Counted from the first letter of the stretch, positions 1 to 10,180 are shown. The stretch: DNA of 58,104 nt from Helicobacter ailurogastricus (GCF_001282945.1 NZ_CDMG01000002.1:92659-150762), one strand, 5' to 3'. Notes: generated from the letters alone by a model not told the origin. Program-made: numbers and translations.

Positions 1-86
1 TTGAGCTTAAGGGGAGCTGAATTATTTAAATAATGTCTTGGCTTAAAACACCGATTTAAAAGGATGGATTTGGACAAGGGGATTAA

Positions 87-3053
87 ATGAGCCATATATT
101 TTACGGCATCTTGATTTGGATTTGTGTAGAAATTGCACTTGTTTTATGCATTGTTGTGGTACTTGTTGCTTTCGAATTTTGTAAGGGCATCATCAAGGGC
201 ATAGCCGACATGATAGCCAAACTCAAAGCTCCCAAAAACGCCGCCCAACCCCCTCAAGCAACGCCTCCAACAGAGTCTAAAACGACCTCTGAAACAAAAC
301 TCATAGAAAATAAAGCTACAATCCCAAAGAGCGACGTTAGTGGTCAGGAAATCCACGCATATAAAGGGGTGTTCATGAATCTGTCTAAAGCACCTATGGG
401 TTTTTACGATCTCAAGGCATATTTAATCATACACAAGGCGGGCTGTTTGTCTTGGATCGCCGAGCATGCCCTTAAAAATTTTGGCTGGGTGTGCCTGAAT
501 GAAATCCACCAAGCCCAAGGCGCACACATTGCGTGGGGGGACATCACGGACGACCAAATTTATAGGGGTAAAGAAGTCCATTACTTCTTTGCGGGCATTT
601 GCACTGAGAGGCAGAGAGCCCAAAACCCCATTAGTTTTAAAGATAAGACAGAAGTCATCAGCTTTTTGGTGCAGGTGTTTAAACCCTACGTGCTCCAAGA
701 CCCAAACCATGTCTATCATCTCAGCGAAGCCCACGACAATTTGCAAAGCGTAGATATCCCTATGGAGCGTTTTAGCAGGCGTTTATATTTAGAGATTGTC
801 AAAATATGGGAGACTGAGTTTGCCGCGACATTGGAGGAGATTTTATTAGAAACAGATGATCTCCCAAGAGAAGCCCATATGCTCATTAAAGACCTTCCAT
901 TTTTGCCTAAAGAAGTGGCTTTAGCTCTAGAACAATACCGCGATGGCAATATTTACGCATTCAGTACCATGCACCAAACCCCCGAGGATTTACCCCCCTT
1001 TAGCCGCCAAATCATGTGCAATGCTTTAACTAGAGCGCTGAAATCGGGGCAAGGGGGTTTAGCCGGTGTGGTCGATCGGCTGGTGCGTCCTGAAAGAGAA
1101 CCCGTTTTAAAACGCAAGGCACGCAAACAACTCGCCAAAATCTGCCTAAAAAAATTCTATGGGGTGCTGACTCCAAAATGCTTTGCAGATTTTAAACTAG
1201 ACCGCCCTAAACCGGGTAGTTTCTTAGGAAAATGCTGCTTTATTTGTCGAGGACAGGAACACTACTACATAGAGCATGCTTTAAAAATGTGGGCCTTGCA
1301 GCGCCTCTTAGAAATCTTTAGTGGGTCTATAGAAACTAGGGGCGTGGAGGAAGAGTTGTTGAGCCGTCTAAGCCCCGAGCAAGCTAGGGATTTCACAAAG
1401 GCATTTGGCGAAAAAGTAAAAGATTTGCAAAACCCCATGCTGTGGCTTCTCATCTCTCATTTGCATCTGCCTCTTAGCGTGTTTAAAGAGCAAGATCAGC
1501 TTATTATTGCCCCAAACCCCAACTTTAAACCAAATGTCTTTTTAGACAAAAAACCACACGATAGAGAAATGGTACGCCTGCTTTATAGTTTTAATACCCT
1601 AAGCCCCCAAGAGAAACAAGAGAAATTAGCCAATTTACGCCACTTAATCCCCGATTATGCCTTGCACTATAAACTCCCCCCCATCCCCGAAAATTTAAGA
1701 GAAGAGTTTATCAAATGGTGCAATGACGGCCTAGACGAGGACACAGAGGTTTTATTTTTTGACGATAGAGAGGAATTTCTTAAAATAATCCTTGACATGC
1801 AAGAGCAGTTTTTAACGAAAAACTTGATTCCCAGCACGCCAAAAATTTTAAGCCCAGAAGAAGCCAAAGAAGCCAAAGAAAAGGCTCTACAAGCCCAGAT
1901 CAAGCAAGCCAAACAAGCCTTAGAAAAAGACTTTGCGAAGTGGTGTGACAACAGCCTAGACGAGGACACCGAAGCCCTCTTTTTTGATAACAGAATCAAG
2001 TTCTTCCAAAAAATCCTTCAAATGCAATGGCACTTCATCCACGAAAAAACAAACCCCCAAACAAGCCTAAAACAAACCTCCATCCCAAGCAAATACTCCC
2101 CTAAAGCCATTAAGGCGTATTTGGATCAATTTGTCATCGGGCAAGAGAATGCCAAAAAGGGCATGAGCTTAGTTTTTAGCGACCACTACAAGCGCATCAA
2201 CAACCAATCTACTTTAGAAAAAGCCAATGCCATTTGTATAGGACCATCAGGGAGTGGCAAGACCTATTTGATTGAAATGGCAACAAAGTATTTAGACATC
2301 CCCTATTGCATCGCCAACGCCGCCGCCTTCACCCCCACCGGCTACATAGGCAATGAAACCAACCAAATGTTTGCCACGCTTTATAGCAATGCGGGCAATG
2401 ACAAAGAAAAAGCCGAACAGGGGGTGTTGGTTTTAGACGAGATCGACAAACTAGGGCAGGGTAGCTGGCATGACAAAGAATGGCGGCAGGGAGTGCAAAA
2501 CGAACTTTTAAAAGTCATTGAAAAGGGCTTTGTGTCCTTTGACTATGGGAATCGGGCTATGGGAGAGAAGATCACCTTAAAGACGGAAAACATGCTTTTT
2601 ATTATCCTAGGACATTTTGAAAAGCTGTGGCACAACAACGAACCTAAAGAGCCTAACAATGTGCTGTTTGGCAAAGTCCCCAAAGTCCCCCACTTCACCA
2701 GTGAAGACTTGATAGAATGCGGCATGAAGCGGGAGTTTTTACGCCGTTTTGCGGTGCGGGTGGTCTTTGAGCCGGTGGATATAGACATGCTCACCGAGCT
2801 TTTAGATCGCCGTTTAAAGCCCTTTGAGGAGGAATTTATCGCCAATGGGAGCGCGCTAGAATTTAGCCAAAACGCCAAACGCGCCTTAGTGCAAAACGCC
2901 CTAAACGAAGGCATTGGCATGAGTGGGTTAGATCAAAAATTGCACGAGATTTTAATGCCCCTACGTTTTGATTTGGAGGACTTTGCGGGGTTTAAATGCG
3001 TCATTACCCAAAGCACGCTAAGAAGCGGCCGGGTGCGTAAGCTAGAGCTTTAA
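87..3053 (+). CDS. Membrane-anchored ClpX-like AAA+ ATPase
   Basis: 988 residues. A hydrophobic segment at about residues 5-28 should anchor the protein in the inner membrane with the rest in the cytoplasm. The C-terminal ~300 residues are a ClpX-type AAA+ module: [10 protein letters not shown] start, Walker A GPSGSGKT (about 719-726), GYIG pore-like motif, Walker [11 protein letters not shown] and a REFLRRF segment where ClpX has its EFIGR motif. The ClpX zinc-finger domain is absent and I see no clear ClpP-docking IGF loop. The ~680-residue middle part is not a family I recognise. It contains a tandem duplication at about 537-580 and 613-656, both copies with KWC and SLDEDTE/GLDEDTE followed by LFFD. 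The ATG follows AAGGGG at good spacing. The 3' end overlaps the convergent putP by 4 bases. Substrate unknown; unfolding or remodelling is inferred from the AAA+ module. Confidence 0.85.
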   Translation: MSHIFYGILIWICVEIALVLCIVVVLVAFEFCKGIIKGIADMIAKLKAPKNAAQPPQATPPTESKTTSETKLIENKATIPKSDVSGQEIHAYKGVFMNLSKAPMGFYDLKAYLIIHKAGCLSWIAEHALKNFGWVCLNEIHQAQGAHIAWGDITDDQIYRGKEVHYFFAGICTERQRAQNPISFKDKTEVISFLVQVFKPYVLQDPNHVYHLSEAHDNLQSVDIPMERFSRRLYLEIVKIWETEFAATLEEILLETDDLPREAHMLIKDLPFLPKEVALALEQYRDGNIYAFSTMHQTPEDLPPFSRQIMCNALTRALKSGQGGLAGVVDRLVRPEREPVLKRKARKQLAKICLKKFYGVLTPKCFADFKLDRPKPGSFLGKCCFICRGQEHYYIEHALKMWALQRLLEIFSGSIETRGVEEELLSRLSPEQARDFTKAFGEKVKDLQNPMLWLLISHLHLPLSVFKEQDQLIIAPNPNFKPNVFLDKKPHDREMVRLLYSFNTLSPQEKQEKLANLRHLIPDYALHYKLPPIPENLREEFIKWCNDGLDEDTEVLFFDDREEFLKIILDMQEQFLTKNLIPSTPKILSPEEAKEAKEKALQAQIKQAKQALEKDFAKWCDNSLDEDTEALFFDNRIKFFQKILQMQWHFIHEKTNPQTSLKQTSIPSKYSPKAIKAYLDQFVIGQENAKKGMSLVFSDHYKRINNQSTLEKANAICIGPSGSGKTYLIEMATKYLDIPYCIANAAAFTPTGYIGNETNQMFATLYSNAGNDKEKAEQGVLVLDEIDKLGQGSWHDKEWRQGVQNELLKVIEKGFVSFDYGNRAMGEKITLKTENMLFIILGHFEKLWHNNEPKEPNNVLFGKVPKVPHFTSEDLIECGMKREFLRRFAVRVVFEPVDIDMLTELLDRRLKPFEEEFIANGSALEFSQNAKRALVQNALNEGIGMSGLDQKLHEILMPLRFDLEDFAGFKCVITQSTLRSGRVRKLEL

Positions 3054-4528
3054 CCCCCTTTTTTGACTTCTTGCATCACCAAGTCAAAGGCATCCTTTGT
3101 CCCCGGGCGCACCGAGCTTAGTAAGCTAAAGACGACGATCGCTACAGAGCTGGCTAAAAAGCCGGGCACAATCTCGTAAATGTCTAAAAAGCTTTTGCCA
3201 AATTTGTCGTATAAAATCACCGTGCTGGCACCAAAGATCATCCCTGCGATCGCCCCAAGCCTTGTCATGCGCGCCCAAAAGAGAGAAAACAAAATCACCG
3301 TACCAAAGCTCGCCCCAAAGCCCGCCCACGCATAGGACACGATTTTAAGCACGCTGGCGTTGCGATCGGTGGAGATAAGAAACGCAATGCAAGCCACCGC
3401 CAACACAGAAGCCCGACTCACCATCATCACGGTCTTCACCGGGGCCTCTTTATTGAAAATCTTAGAGTAAAAGTCCTCAGCAATGGTAGAAGAGCTGACG
3501 AGAAGTTGCGAGCTAGCGGTGCTCATCACAGCAGCCAAAATGGCGCTTAAAAGAACCCCGCTGATCCACGGGTTGAAGAGAGTCTCGCTCATGTGGATAA
3601 AGATTTTTTCAGGGTCGGCTAGGCTAAGGTGAAATTTTGCGACATAGGCCACGCCAAGCAGCCCGATTAAGCAAGATCCGATCAAGCTGATCCCCATCCA
3701 CGAAATGCCCACGGCCGTAGCTTGTGGGATTTCCTTAATGGAGCGAATCGACATGAAGCGCACTAAAATGTGCGGTTGCCCAAAGTAGCCAAGCCCCCAC
3801 GCCAAACTAGAGACGATCGCCACTAAAGAGCTGCCCTCAAGAAAAGTCAGGTTACCGGGTTTAACGTGGGCGATGATGCTAAAACTTTCTTGCAGCCCGC
3901 CCAAATGGTAAAGCATCATGCAAGGCACCGCCACCAAAGCCCCCATCATCAACAGCCCTTGGATCAAATCCGTCCAACACACCGCCTTGTAGCCGCCCAA
4001 AAAGGTGTAAGTAACGATGATTAAAGTCCCTGTGATGAGCGCGTGGTTGTATTTCACCCCAAAGGTGGCTTCAAAAAGTTTCGCCCCGCTCACCAACCCT
4101 GAAGAAACGTAAAATGTAAAAAAAATCAAAATCACAATGGCTGAGATCAGGCGCAAAATATGTTTATCATCGCTAAAGCGGGTTTCAAAGTAATCGGGGA
4201 TGGTGATCGAATTATCGATCACGCTGGTGTAGACTCGCAAGCGTTTAGCCACTAAAATCCAGTTGATCGTGGCTCCGATGGTGAGCCCGATGGCGATGTG
4301 GGTGTTGATTAAACCGCCCACATACAATGCCCCGGGCAAACCCATTAAAAGCCACCCGCTCATGTCACTTGCCCCCGCGCTTAAAGCGCTCACCACAGGA
4401 CCCATAGAGCGATCCCCCAAAAAATAATCCTCTGTGGTTTCATTATTCCTATAAAAATAAAACCCAATGGCGAGCATCAATAACGAGTAAAGAACAAAAA
4501 CAACCACAGCTTGGTAACTAATTTGCAT
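3050..4528 (-). CDS. putP: Sodium/proline symporter PutP
   Basis: 492 residues, polytopic inner-membrane protein of the sodium:solute symporter (SSS) family that imports L-proline with sodium. The N-terminal region reads [23 protein letters not shown], the hallmark opening of PutP proteins, followed by about a dozen hydrophobic segments. The length matches the H. pylori protein. The start is set by AAGGAG four bases before ATG. It lies downstream of putA on the same strand, with 107 bases between, so transporter and catabolic enzyme probably serve one pathway: proline as carbon, nitrogen and electron source. Confidence 0.95.
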   Translation of the reverse strand: MQISYQAVVVFVLYSLLMLAIGFYFYRNNETTEDYFLGDRSMGPVVSALSAGASDMSGWLLMGLPGALYVGGLINTHIAIGLTIGATINWILVAKRLRVYTSVIDNSITIPDYFETRFSDDKHILRLISAIVILIFFTFYVSSGLVSGAKLFEATFGVKYNHALITGTLIIVTYTFLGGYKAVCWTDLIQGLLMMGALVAVPCMMLYHLGGLQESFSIIAHVKPGNLTFLEGSSLVAIVSSLAWGLGYFGQPHILVRFMSIRSIKEIPQATAVGISWMGISLIGSCLIGLLGVAYVAKFHLSLADPEKIFIHMSETLFNPWISGVLLSAILAAVMSTASSQLLVSSSTIAEDFYSKIFNKEAPVKTVMMVSRASVLAVACIAFLISTDRNASVLKIVSYAWAGFGASFGTVILFSLFWARMTRLGAIAGMIFGASTVILYDKFGKSFLDIYEIVPGFLASSVAIVVFSLLSSVRPGTKDAFDLVMQEVKKGG

Positions 4529-4635
4529 GGATCTCCTTAACCTTTTTTGGCCTCTGCATTTAAACTACCATAAAAGTAAAAAAAGTCAAAATCACAAGAG
4601 ACCAAACCCCCCAAAGCCTTAAAAAACTTCAGCCA

Positions 4636-7600
4636 TCACTCTGCGTGCGCTTTTGCTTTAAGCCCCCTTGCACCCAAATTGCCGTAGCGGTGGTAGGAGA
4701 TGCTGATGGATTTTTCTAGGTGGTAGTTTAAGAGCTCAAAGCGCCCACAGCACAGGGCCTTCGCATTTGCCACAACGATCCCTAGCACGCTACTGGCTTG
4801 ATAAAGCGCGTCTAATTCTTGGCTAAAGTAGCGCACCCGCCCAAAGCCGCCAAGTTTTGCGCTAAATTCTTCCAAATTCTCATAGACAACGCTTGGCGCA
4901 AAATGGTGTTTAAGGTAATCGATGCACTCTAGTAAAAGTGGGGCGTGGGGGTTGTCTGTTTGGCTTGTTAGGCTAATGGTGAGCGGGATTTGGCACACGG
5001 CCGCTGCCATCAGCACACTAAAAATGTCTATTAAACTATCTTCAGGGCGCAAGCGAAACCCAATGCTAGCAACTTTGGTGTAGGCAAACCAATTTTCCTC
5101 GCCCCTAATCTGCACGAATTGGTGTTTTTGGCTAAACTCTGTGGCATGGTAGTGGGCGTAATTGCGCGCCATTTGTACGATTTCTTTTAAAGTGTCGTTG
5201 TGGTGTTGGTTAAAGGACTCTAAAGCTTGGATAAAGGGCGTGTTGCCGTTATGGGTGTTTTCTGCGGGGATTTCCTCGATATGCACAAATTGGGTGGCGT
5301 AGTTATAAACACCCACTTTGCGCCCTAGACCCACCGCCGATTTTTTGATCCCACCAAAGGGCTGGCGCAACACAATCGCCCCCGTTGAGGGCTTATTGAT
5401 GTAGAGATTGCCCACTTCAATATTTTCTATGTAATAATCCCACTCCCTCTCATCTAAAGACTCTAAAGCCCCCGTTAAGCCATAGCCCGTAGCGTTAGCG
5501 ATCTCTATGGCCTCTTTTAAATCCTTGGCTTTCATCACGGACAAATAGGGCACGAAAAGCTCGGTCATGTGGGTATAGTCGCCCTTTTTAGTGCCGTACT
5601 TAATGCAGGGTTGCATTAAGTAAGAATTGTCGTTGCAAAACTCGGGTTTAATCGCCCACTCCTCGTGGGCTTCAATGTTGTTTAAAGCCTTTTGCACCTT
5701 GGGGTTTGGCATGTCGGCTAAAGCTCCGATTTTATTCCATAAATTTAAAGGATCGCCCACGCCCATGGATTTAGTCGCATCCACTAAAGTACGCTTGAAG
5801 TCGGGATCGTTATAGACCTCCTCTTCTAAGATCAAGAGCGAAGTTGCCGAGCACTTTTGCCCCGAATTGCTAAAAGCAGAGTGAATCACATTGCGGATCG
5901 CCTGATCTCTGTCTGCCATCTTAGTAACGATTGTGGCGTTTTTACCCCCCGTTTCCGCGCTCAGAGCCAAAGTGGGGCTGGCCTCTAGCATGCGCTGCGC
6001 TGTGTCCTCCGAGCCCGTTAAAACTGCAAATTTAATGTCAGGGCTTTTTAAGAGATATTTACTCACATCCTCGCCTCTACAAGGCAAGTAAATCAAAGCA
6101 TCTCTTGGCACGCCCGCATCCCAAAAGCACTCGCACAAGCGATAACCCACCACCGCGCTAAGACTGGAGGGCTTGTAAATCACGGTGTTGCCCGCCGCCA
6201 GCGGGGCAGCGATGGTGCCCACTGAAATGCCAATGGGAAAATTCCAAGGGGCGATCACCACACCCACACCCTTAGGTTTAAAGCGCACCTCTGGGTGTTG
6301 CTCCAAGAGTTTTTGCAAGCTGTGGGGGTAAAATTCCAAAAAGTCAATCGCCTCGCTCACCTCAGCATCGCTCTCCACAAAGGTTTTACCCACTTCCAGC
6401 GCGCTAAGGCCGATCAAATCCCCCCGCCTGTCCCTAAAGTTTTGCGCCGCTTGGCTCAAAATGGCGTGGATGTGGCTAAAGCTTTGGTGGCCAAAGGTGC
6501 TCGCCCTTGCCGCTTCTAGGGCTTGTTGCATGATGGTTTCGTTGGCTTGGGCGATCGTGGCGATTTTTTGGTGGGCGATTTTGTCAAAGACCTGCAAAAT
6601 TTTGCAACCCCCTTTGTCGTAATCGCGTCCAATCACGGGGAAGAGCTCCACAACGGCAGCGTTTTTTGTCTTATCCACGATTTTATTAGCCCATGTGCGG
6701 TTGGCCTTTAAAACAAAATCCGTGTCGCTCTCATTTTTAAAGGGGTTGTTGGGGTAAGTGCTGTGCGCCTGCTGGTGTGTGTTGCGATCTTGTGTGCGCC
6801 TAGGGCTGTTGTCTAAACTTTCTATCCCCTCTAGACTCTTTAAAAAGCGCGTTTCTTGGTCTTTCCACGCGGGCGAATCGACCTTTAAATTGAAAAACGC
6901 TTTCATAAAATTGTCCGTTGCGGTGTTTTCGTCCAAACGGCGCACCAAGTAGGCGATGGCGTTGTTGAAGTGTTTTTCATCGCACACAGGGGCGTATAAA
7001 ATAAGTTTATGCATTTCTTTGAGCTCAAAGCTGGCTTGCAAGCTCATACCCTCTAGCATTTCAAAAGTAAAATGCTCTAGGGCGATGGGGTCGTTTAGGG
7101 TGTGTATGCGGGTGTAAGCGTAGGCGATTTCAAAGAGATTGTGCGAAGCGATCCCGATGTGGATGTATTTATAGTTCTCATCGCTGAGTACATAATCTAG
7201 CATTTTGTTGTAATTCGAGTCGGTGTCTTGTTTGCGGGTGAAAGTCGGCAACGCCCAGCCGCGCATGGACGCGATGGTCTCCTCGCTCTCCATGTTTGCG
7301 CCCTTGACAAAGCGGATTTTAATGGGGGGTAAATTGCTTAAAACTCTCTCTTTAGAAAAAGCGACCAAGTCTTTTAAATATTCAAAGGACTCGGGGATAT
7401 AAGCTTGCAACACGATTCCTGCGCGCAAGGGGAATTTAGAGATAGACTCTTTAAACGCCGCCACGGTGAGCTCTAAGTCCTTATACTCCTCCATGTCTAG
7501 GTTGATGAATTTTCCCATGCCCTGCTTTTCTTGTTGCTCTAGGGCAAGGCCATAAAGCTTGTCTAGCCTCTTAACGACTTCCTCTTTAGATTGCTCGAAG

Positions 7601-8181
7601 TCTAAGATGTTGATTTGCGAAAAAATCGTGGTGATCTTGATCGAGATGTATTCAATGTAGTCAGACTTGATCGCCTCCTCGTACTTATGCATGCGATAAG
7701 ACGCTTCCGACTCGCCTAGCACCTCCTCCCCGATCAGATTAATGTTTAGTGTAATTTGTGCTTGTTGCCGCTCCTCGATTTTATCCCGCAAACTATCGCT
7801 GCTCTCATCCAAAACCAAATTTTGCGTGTCTTGGCGGATTTTACGCACAAAAAAAGGCACGCTCATAGAAGGGGCTAGCCTACCCACGCTCAAAAAGCTA
7901 AAAAGCAAAAATTTTTCAAATCCGCTAAAAAAATCCGCAATGCCGTATTTTTTAAGCGTGTGTTCGATCAAGTTAAAGCGGGCGCTGTTGTCCTGACACC
8001 GAAAAGAGCGATCCAGCAGCTCAATGAGCATCACCTTATTTTCAGGGTTAGCCAAGAGTTTTTGCATTTTGTCATGGAAAGAGCGTTCTTCTAGGCTCAA
8101 ATGGTCGCTGATGCGGCTTTGCAAAGTGCGCGCAAGAGTTAGGCTGGAGTGGATCACTTCCTTATCGGGTTGGGTTGGCAT
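4636..8181 (-). CDS. putA: Bifunctional proline dehydrogenase / P5C dehydrogenase PutA
   Basis: 1181 residues from the chosen start. The N-terminal half is the FAD-dependent proline dehydrogenase barrel (about 150-480). The second half is an aldehyde-dehydrogenase domain with the nucleophile in GQKCSATS and the general base in LSAETGGKNA. A C-terminal extension of about 150 residues follows, as in H. pylori PutA. It converts proline to glutamate in two steps and feeds electrons to the quinone pool. No N-terminal ribbon-helix-helix DNA-binding domain is present, so it is not a self-repressor of the E. coli type. An upstream in-frame ATG at 8196 exists, but AAAGGGG sits just after it and 5-6 bases before the ATG at 8181, which I take as the start. 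Confidence 0.95.
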   Translation of the reverse strand: MPTQPDKEVIHSSLTLARTLQSRISDHLSLEERSFHDKMQKLLANPENKVMLIELLDRSFRCQDNSARFNLIEHTLKKYGIADFFSGFEKFLLFSFLSVGRLAPSMSVPFFVRKIRQDTQNLVLDESSDSLRDKIEERQQAQITLNINLIGEEVLGESEASYRMHKYEEAIKSDYIEYISIKITTIFSQINILDFEQSKEEVVKRLDKLYGLALEQQEKQGMGKFINLDMEEYKDLELTVAAFKESISKFPLRAGIVLQAYIPESFEYLKDLVAFSKERVLSNLPPIKIRFVKGANMESEETIASMRGWALPTFTRKQDTDSNYNKMLDYVLSDENYKYIHIGIASHNLFEIAYAYTRIHTLNDPIALEHFTFEMLEGMSLQASFELKEMHKLILYAPVCDEKHFNNAIAYLVRRLDENTATDNFMKAFFNLKVDSPAWKDQETRFLKSLEGIESLDNSPRRTQDRNTHQQAHSTYPNNPFKNESDTDFVLKANRTWANKIVDKTKNAAVVELFPVIGRDYDKGGCKILQVFDKIAHQKIATIAQANETIMQQALEAARASTFGHQSFSHIHAILSQAAQNFRDRRGDLIGLSALEVGKTFVESDAEVSEAIDFLEFYPHSLQKLLEQHPEVRFKPKGVGVVIAPWNFPIGISVGTIAAPLAAGNTVIYKPSSLSAVVGYRLCECFWDAGVPRDALIYLPCRGEDVSKYLLKSPDIKFAVLTGSEDTAQRMLEASPTLALSAETGGKNATIVTKMADRDQAIRNVIHSAFSNSGQKCSATSLLILEEEVYNDPDFKRTLVDATKSMGVGDPLNLWNKIGALADMPNPKVQKALNNIEAHEEWAIKPEFCNDNSYLMQPCIKYGTKKGDYTHMTELFVPYLSVMKAKDLKEAIEIANATGYGLTGALESLDEREWDYYIENIEVGNLYINKPSTGAIVLRQPFGGIKKSAVGLGRKVGVYNYATQFVHIEEIPAENTHNGNTPFIQALESFNQHHNDTLKEIVQMARNYAHYHATEFSQKHQFVQIRGEENWFAYTKVASIGFRLRPEDSLIDIFSVLMAAAVCQIPLTISLTSQTDNPHAPLLLECIDYLKHHFAPSVVYENLEEFSAKLGGFGRVRYFSQELDALYQASSVLGIVVANAKALCCGRFELLNYHLEKSISISYHRYGNLGARGLKAKAHAE

Positions 8182-8216
8182 ATAAGCCCCTTTCATAAAA
8201 TTTGGATGAAGCTGAA

Positions 8217-8222
8217 ATTATA
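8217..8222 (-). promoter_or_regulatory. -10 box of putA promoter with direct repeats upstream
   Basis: On the minus strand a TATAAT lies about 35 bases before the putA start. Immediately upstream the octamer TTAACCTA occurs twice in tandem (TATTAACCTAATTAACCTATAAT split by the -10), so a regulator could bind at the -10/-35 spacer. The repeat is seen; the regulatory role is inference. Confidence 0.55.
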
Positions 8223-8298
8223 GGTTAATTAGGTTAATAGGCTTAAATTGGAGGTGAAAAGGTGTAGAAATCAAAGTAAGGGTTAATTTTTGAAACAA

Positions 8299-8375
8299 TG
8301 GTACGCTTGACAGGACTTGAACCTGTGGCCTACGGCTTAGAAGGCCGTTGCTCTATCCAGCTGAGCTACAAGCGC
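8299..8375 (-). tRNA. tRNA-Arg (anticodon TCT)
   Basis: 77-base cloverleaf on the minus strand. Acceptor GCGCTTG pairs with CAAGCGT (G-T wobble at the end), the D-arm begins GCTC, the anticodon loop is CTTCTAA between ACGGC and GCCGT, the T-loop is TTCAAGT, and CCA is encoded. The anticodon TCT reads AGA/AGG. Last gene of a four-tRNA run. Confidence 0.95.
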
Positions 8376-8376
8376 G

Positions 8377-8453
8377 TGGTACGCTTGAAGGGAGTCGAAC
8401 CCCTAACCCCCAGATCCGAAGTCTGGTGCTCTATCCAATTGAGCTACAAGCGC
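8377..8453 (-). tRNA. tRNA-Arg (anticodon TCG)
   Basis: 77-base cloverleaf with the same acceptor sequence as the neighbouring Arg tRNA. Anticodon stem CCAGA/TCTGG encloses CTTCGGA, giving anticodon TCG (CGN codons). T-loop TTCGACT; CCA encoded. One base separates it from the next tRNA, so the two are certainly co-transcribed. Confidence 0.95.
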
Positions 8454-8482
8454 TTAAATAGTGTAAAAAAGTAATGGGGAAA

Positions 8483-8560
8483 TGGGGTGGGTGATGGGGC
8501 TTGAACCCACGACCCCCAGGACCACAATCTGGTGCTCTAACCAACTGAGCTACACCCACC
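8483..8560 (-). tRNA. tRNA-His (anticodon GTG)
   Basis: Cloverleaf with encoded CCA and the His-specific extra G-1, which pairs with the discriminator C (base 8560 is G-1). Anticodon loop TTGTGGT gives GTG. The innermost anticodon-stem pair is A31 with C39 rather than A with U: the stem strands are CCAGA and CCTGG. The other arms are intact, so I call it functional. Confidence 0.93.
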
Positions 8561-8575
8561 ATAAAAAACTTTCGC

Positions 8576-8653
8576 TGGTCGGGGCGAAAGGATTCGAACC
8601 TTCGACCCCTTGGTCCCAAACCAAGTGCGCTAACCAGGCTGCGCTACGCCCCG
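8576..8653 (-). tRNA. tRNA-Pro (anticodon TGG)
   Basis: 78-base cloverleaf. Acceptor CGGGGCG pairs with CGCCCCG, anticodon stem CTTGG/CCAAG encloses TTTGGGA, giving anticodon TGG. T-loop TTCGAAT; CCA encoded. First gene of the four-tRNA transcript. Confidence 0.95.
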
Positions 8654-8672
8654 CTACTTCATAAAAACGGGC

Positions 8673-8701
8673 ATTCTAGCCAAAACTAGGCTAATTGTCA
8701 A
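8673..8701 (-). promoter_or_regulatory. Promoter of the tRNA operon
   Basis: On the minus strand a perfect -35 TTGACA (8696-8701) and a -10 TAGAAT (8673-8678) are separated by exactly 17 bases, about 20 bases before tRNA-Pro. A consensus -35 is rare in Helicobacter and fits a strong stable-RNA promoter. Confidence 0.8.
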
Positions 8702-8740
8702 GGTGCGCCAAAAAGACTCTAGTGCCCATAAAAGCCCTAA

Positions 8741-8819
8741 ATGGCTGTTTTAGCCATATCTTACCTAGATTGTGGTATATAATCCCCCCGCAAAAGTGCA
8801 TTTATGGGATTTAAAATCC
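8741..8819 (+). promoter_or_regulatory. Promoter and candidate operators of the S24 repressor gene
   Basis: A -10 TATAAT lies at 8778-8783. Two dyads flank it. ATGGCT-GTTTT-AGCCAT at 8741-8757 covers the -35 position. GGATTT-A-AAATCC at 8807-8819 lies in the leader, just before the ribosome binding site. Neither has a T-run, so they are not terminators. They are natural candidates for autoregulatory binding by the helix-turn-helix protein encoded next. Dyads are seen; operator function is inferred. Confidence 0.5.
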
Positions 8820-8835
8820 AAAAAAAGGGGCTTAG

Positions 8836-9450
8836 ATGCTAAAAGAAAAGCTAAAACAGCTAAGGAATGCGAACAATTTAACCCAAGAAGAGCTTGCTTT
8901 AAAATGTGGCGTGAGTCTGCAAAGCATCAAGCGTTACGAAAGCGAGCAAAAAAGCAACATCACTTTAGACACCCTAGAGAAACTAGCCAACGCCCTAAAC
9001 ACCGATTTACATTTTTTCACTTCTACCCACCACGAGGTGGAGGACATCATCATGGTGCCTTATCTCAAGGACATTAAAGTGAGTGTGAATAAGGATCCCC
9101 AAGATGCCGAAACCATGACCTTCTTACCCCAAAGCAAGTCGTTTTTAATCCGCCGTTTTGGGCTCTCTTCTACCGAGCATTTAGGCTTCGTGCAGGCGGT
9201 GGGCAACTCTATGGAGCCACGCATTAAAGAGAACGACCTGTTGCTTTTCCAAAGCGATGGGACACGCTATGAGGGGGCCATTTATGTGATGAATTTGGGC
9301 GGAGAATATTATGTCCGCCGTCTAAGCAAACGCCCCGAAGTTTATTTGATCAGCGACAACCCTGTTTATAAGCCCATTGTGGTGGAGAACATCGATGAGC
9401 TGACAATTTTAGGGAGGGTTGTAGGTGTGTTACACACCTTTAATATTTAA
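8836..9450 (+). CDS. XRE/S24 (LexA- or CI-like) transcriptional repressor
   Basis: 204 residues. Residues 1-60 form an XRE-type helix-turn-helix (NNLTQEELALKCGVSLQSIKR). Residues ~100-200 are an S24 peptidase/dimerisation fold with the catalytic serine in GNSMEP (S125). The position of the LexA/CI catalytic lysine (LexA VKRL) holds arginine here (VRRL, R161), and I see no Ala-Gly or Cys-Gly cleavage site in the linker. Self-cleavage is therefore doubtful. H. pylori itself has no classical LexA. AGGGG before ATG sets the start. It sits between the tRNA operon and the multihaem cytochrome genes on the same strand, so it may control itself and possibly haoCA. A domesticated prophage repressor is an alternative. 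Confidence 0.85.
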   Translation: MLKEKLKQLRNANNLTQEELALKCGVSLQSIKRYESEQKSNITLDTLEKLANALNTDLHFFTSTHHEVEDIIMVPYLKDIKVSVNKDPQDAETMTFLPQSKSFLIRRFGLSSTEHLGFVQAVGNSMEPRIKENDLLLFQSDGTRYEGAIYVMNLGGEYYVRRLSKRPEVYLISDNPVYKPIVVENIDELTILGRVVGVLHTFNI

Positions 9451-9539
9451 CATTATCTTAGGAGGTGGGATTTGTTAACTTTTTTGTGTCATCCTACAAA
9501 AGAGCAGATTTGAAAGCAGATTAATTTAAGCAGGTTGCG

Positions 9540-10142
9540 ATGGGTTTTTTGCGTGCATTGCAAGGAAAGCGTTTTGTTTTGTTCTGGCTTTTTTGCGCAG
9601 GGTGTGTGCTGGGCGTGGTTTTGACCGTATTTACCGTGCAGGCGGTGGAGTGGACGGGGGATGACAAGTTCTGTGGCATGTGCCATATCATGACCCCTGA
9701 AGTGGATTCTTACCACTTAGACAAGCATGGAGGCCATAACCATGTGGGGATGAAGGCCGAATGCGTGGATTGCCACCTGCCCCACGACAACATCGTGCAT
9801 TACTTCGTAGAAAAAACCTTGCTCGGGCTTGAGGATGTCTATGGCAACACGATGAAAAACCCGCGCAAATTCGACTGGGAGATGAATCGCCGCGAGGCTA
9901 AGGATTATGTCTTTGACTCCGGCTGTTTGCGCTGCCACACCAACCTAAAAGAAGCCACACAATCAAACATGAAAGCCTTTTTGCCCCACAGAGATTATTT
10001 TGCTGGGCTCACTAAAAAACATTGTGTAGAGTGCCACTTGGACGAGGTGGGGCATAAGAATCTGGGTATCCATCTTAAGAAATTTTTAAAAGAAGACTAC
10101 AAACCAACCGTGCGTGCCTTGATCGGCACGATCCAAAAATGA
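9540..10142 (+). CDS. haoC: NapC/NirT-type membrane tetrahaem cytochrome c (HaoC-like)
   Basis: 200 residues. One N-terminal membrane anchor (about 11-35) precedes a periplasmic domain with four CxxCH haem sites: CGMCH at 45, CVDCH at 75, CLRCH at 129 and CVECH at 162. This is the layout of NapC/NrfH/CycB quinol dehydrogenases, which take electrons from menaquinol and pass them to a soluble partner. The next gene encodes an octahaem Hao protein 38 bases downstream. In Campylobacterota such pairs are named haoCA, so I use that symbol. nrfH is the alternative, but no NrfA follows. Confidence 0.85.
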   Translation: MGFLRALQGKRFVLFWLFCAGCVLGVVLTVFTVQAVEWTGDDKFCGMCHIMTPEVDSYHLDKHGGHNHVGMKAECVDCHLPHDNIVHYFVEKTLLGLEDVYGNTMKNPRKFDWEMNRREAKDYVFDSGCLRCHTNLKEATQSNMKAFLPHRDYFAGLTKKHCVECHLDEVGHKNLGIHLKKFLKEDYKPTVRALIGTIQK

Positions 10143-10180
10143 AGGAGCGAAGATGTTGATTTTACTTGAAGGAGAAAAGC

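Noticed and set aside
8431-8664. Two overlapping frames over tRNA genes
   Set aside because: They are translations of tRNA-His and tRNA-Pro sequence.
8741-8757. Inverted repeat as terminator
   Set aside because: No U-run, and it lies at the -35 position of the repressor promoter; operator is more plausible.
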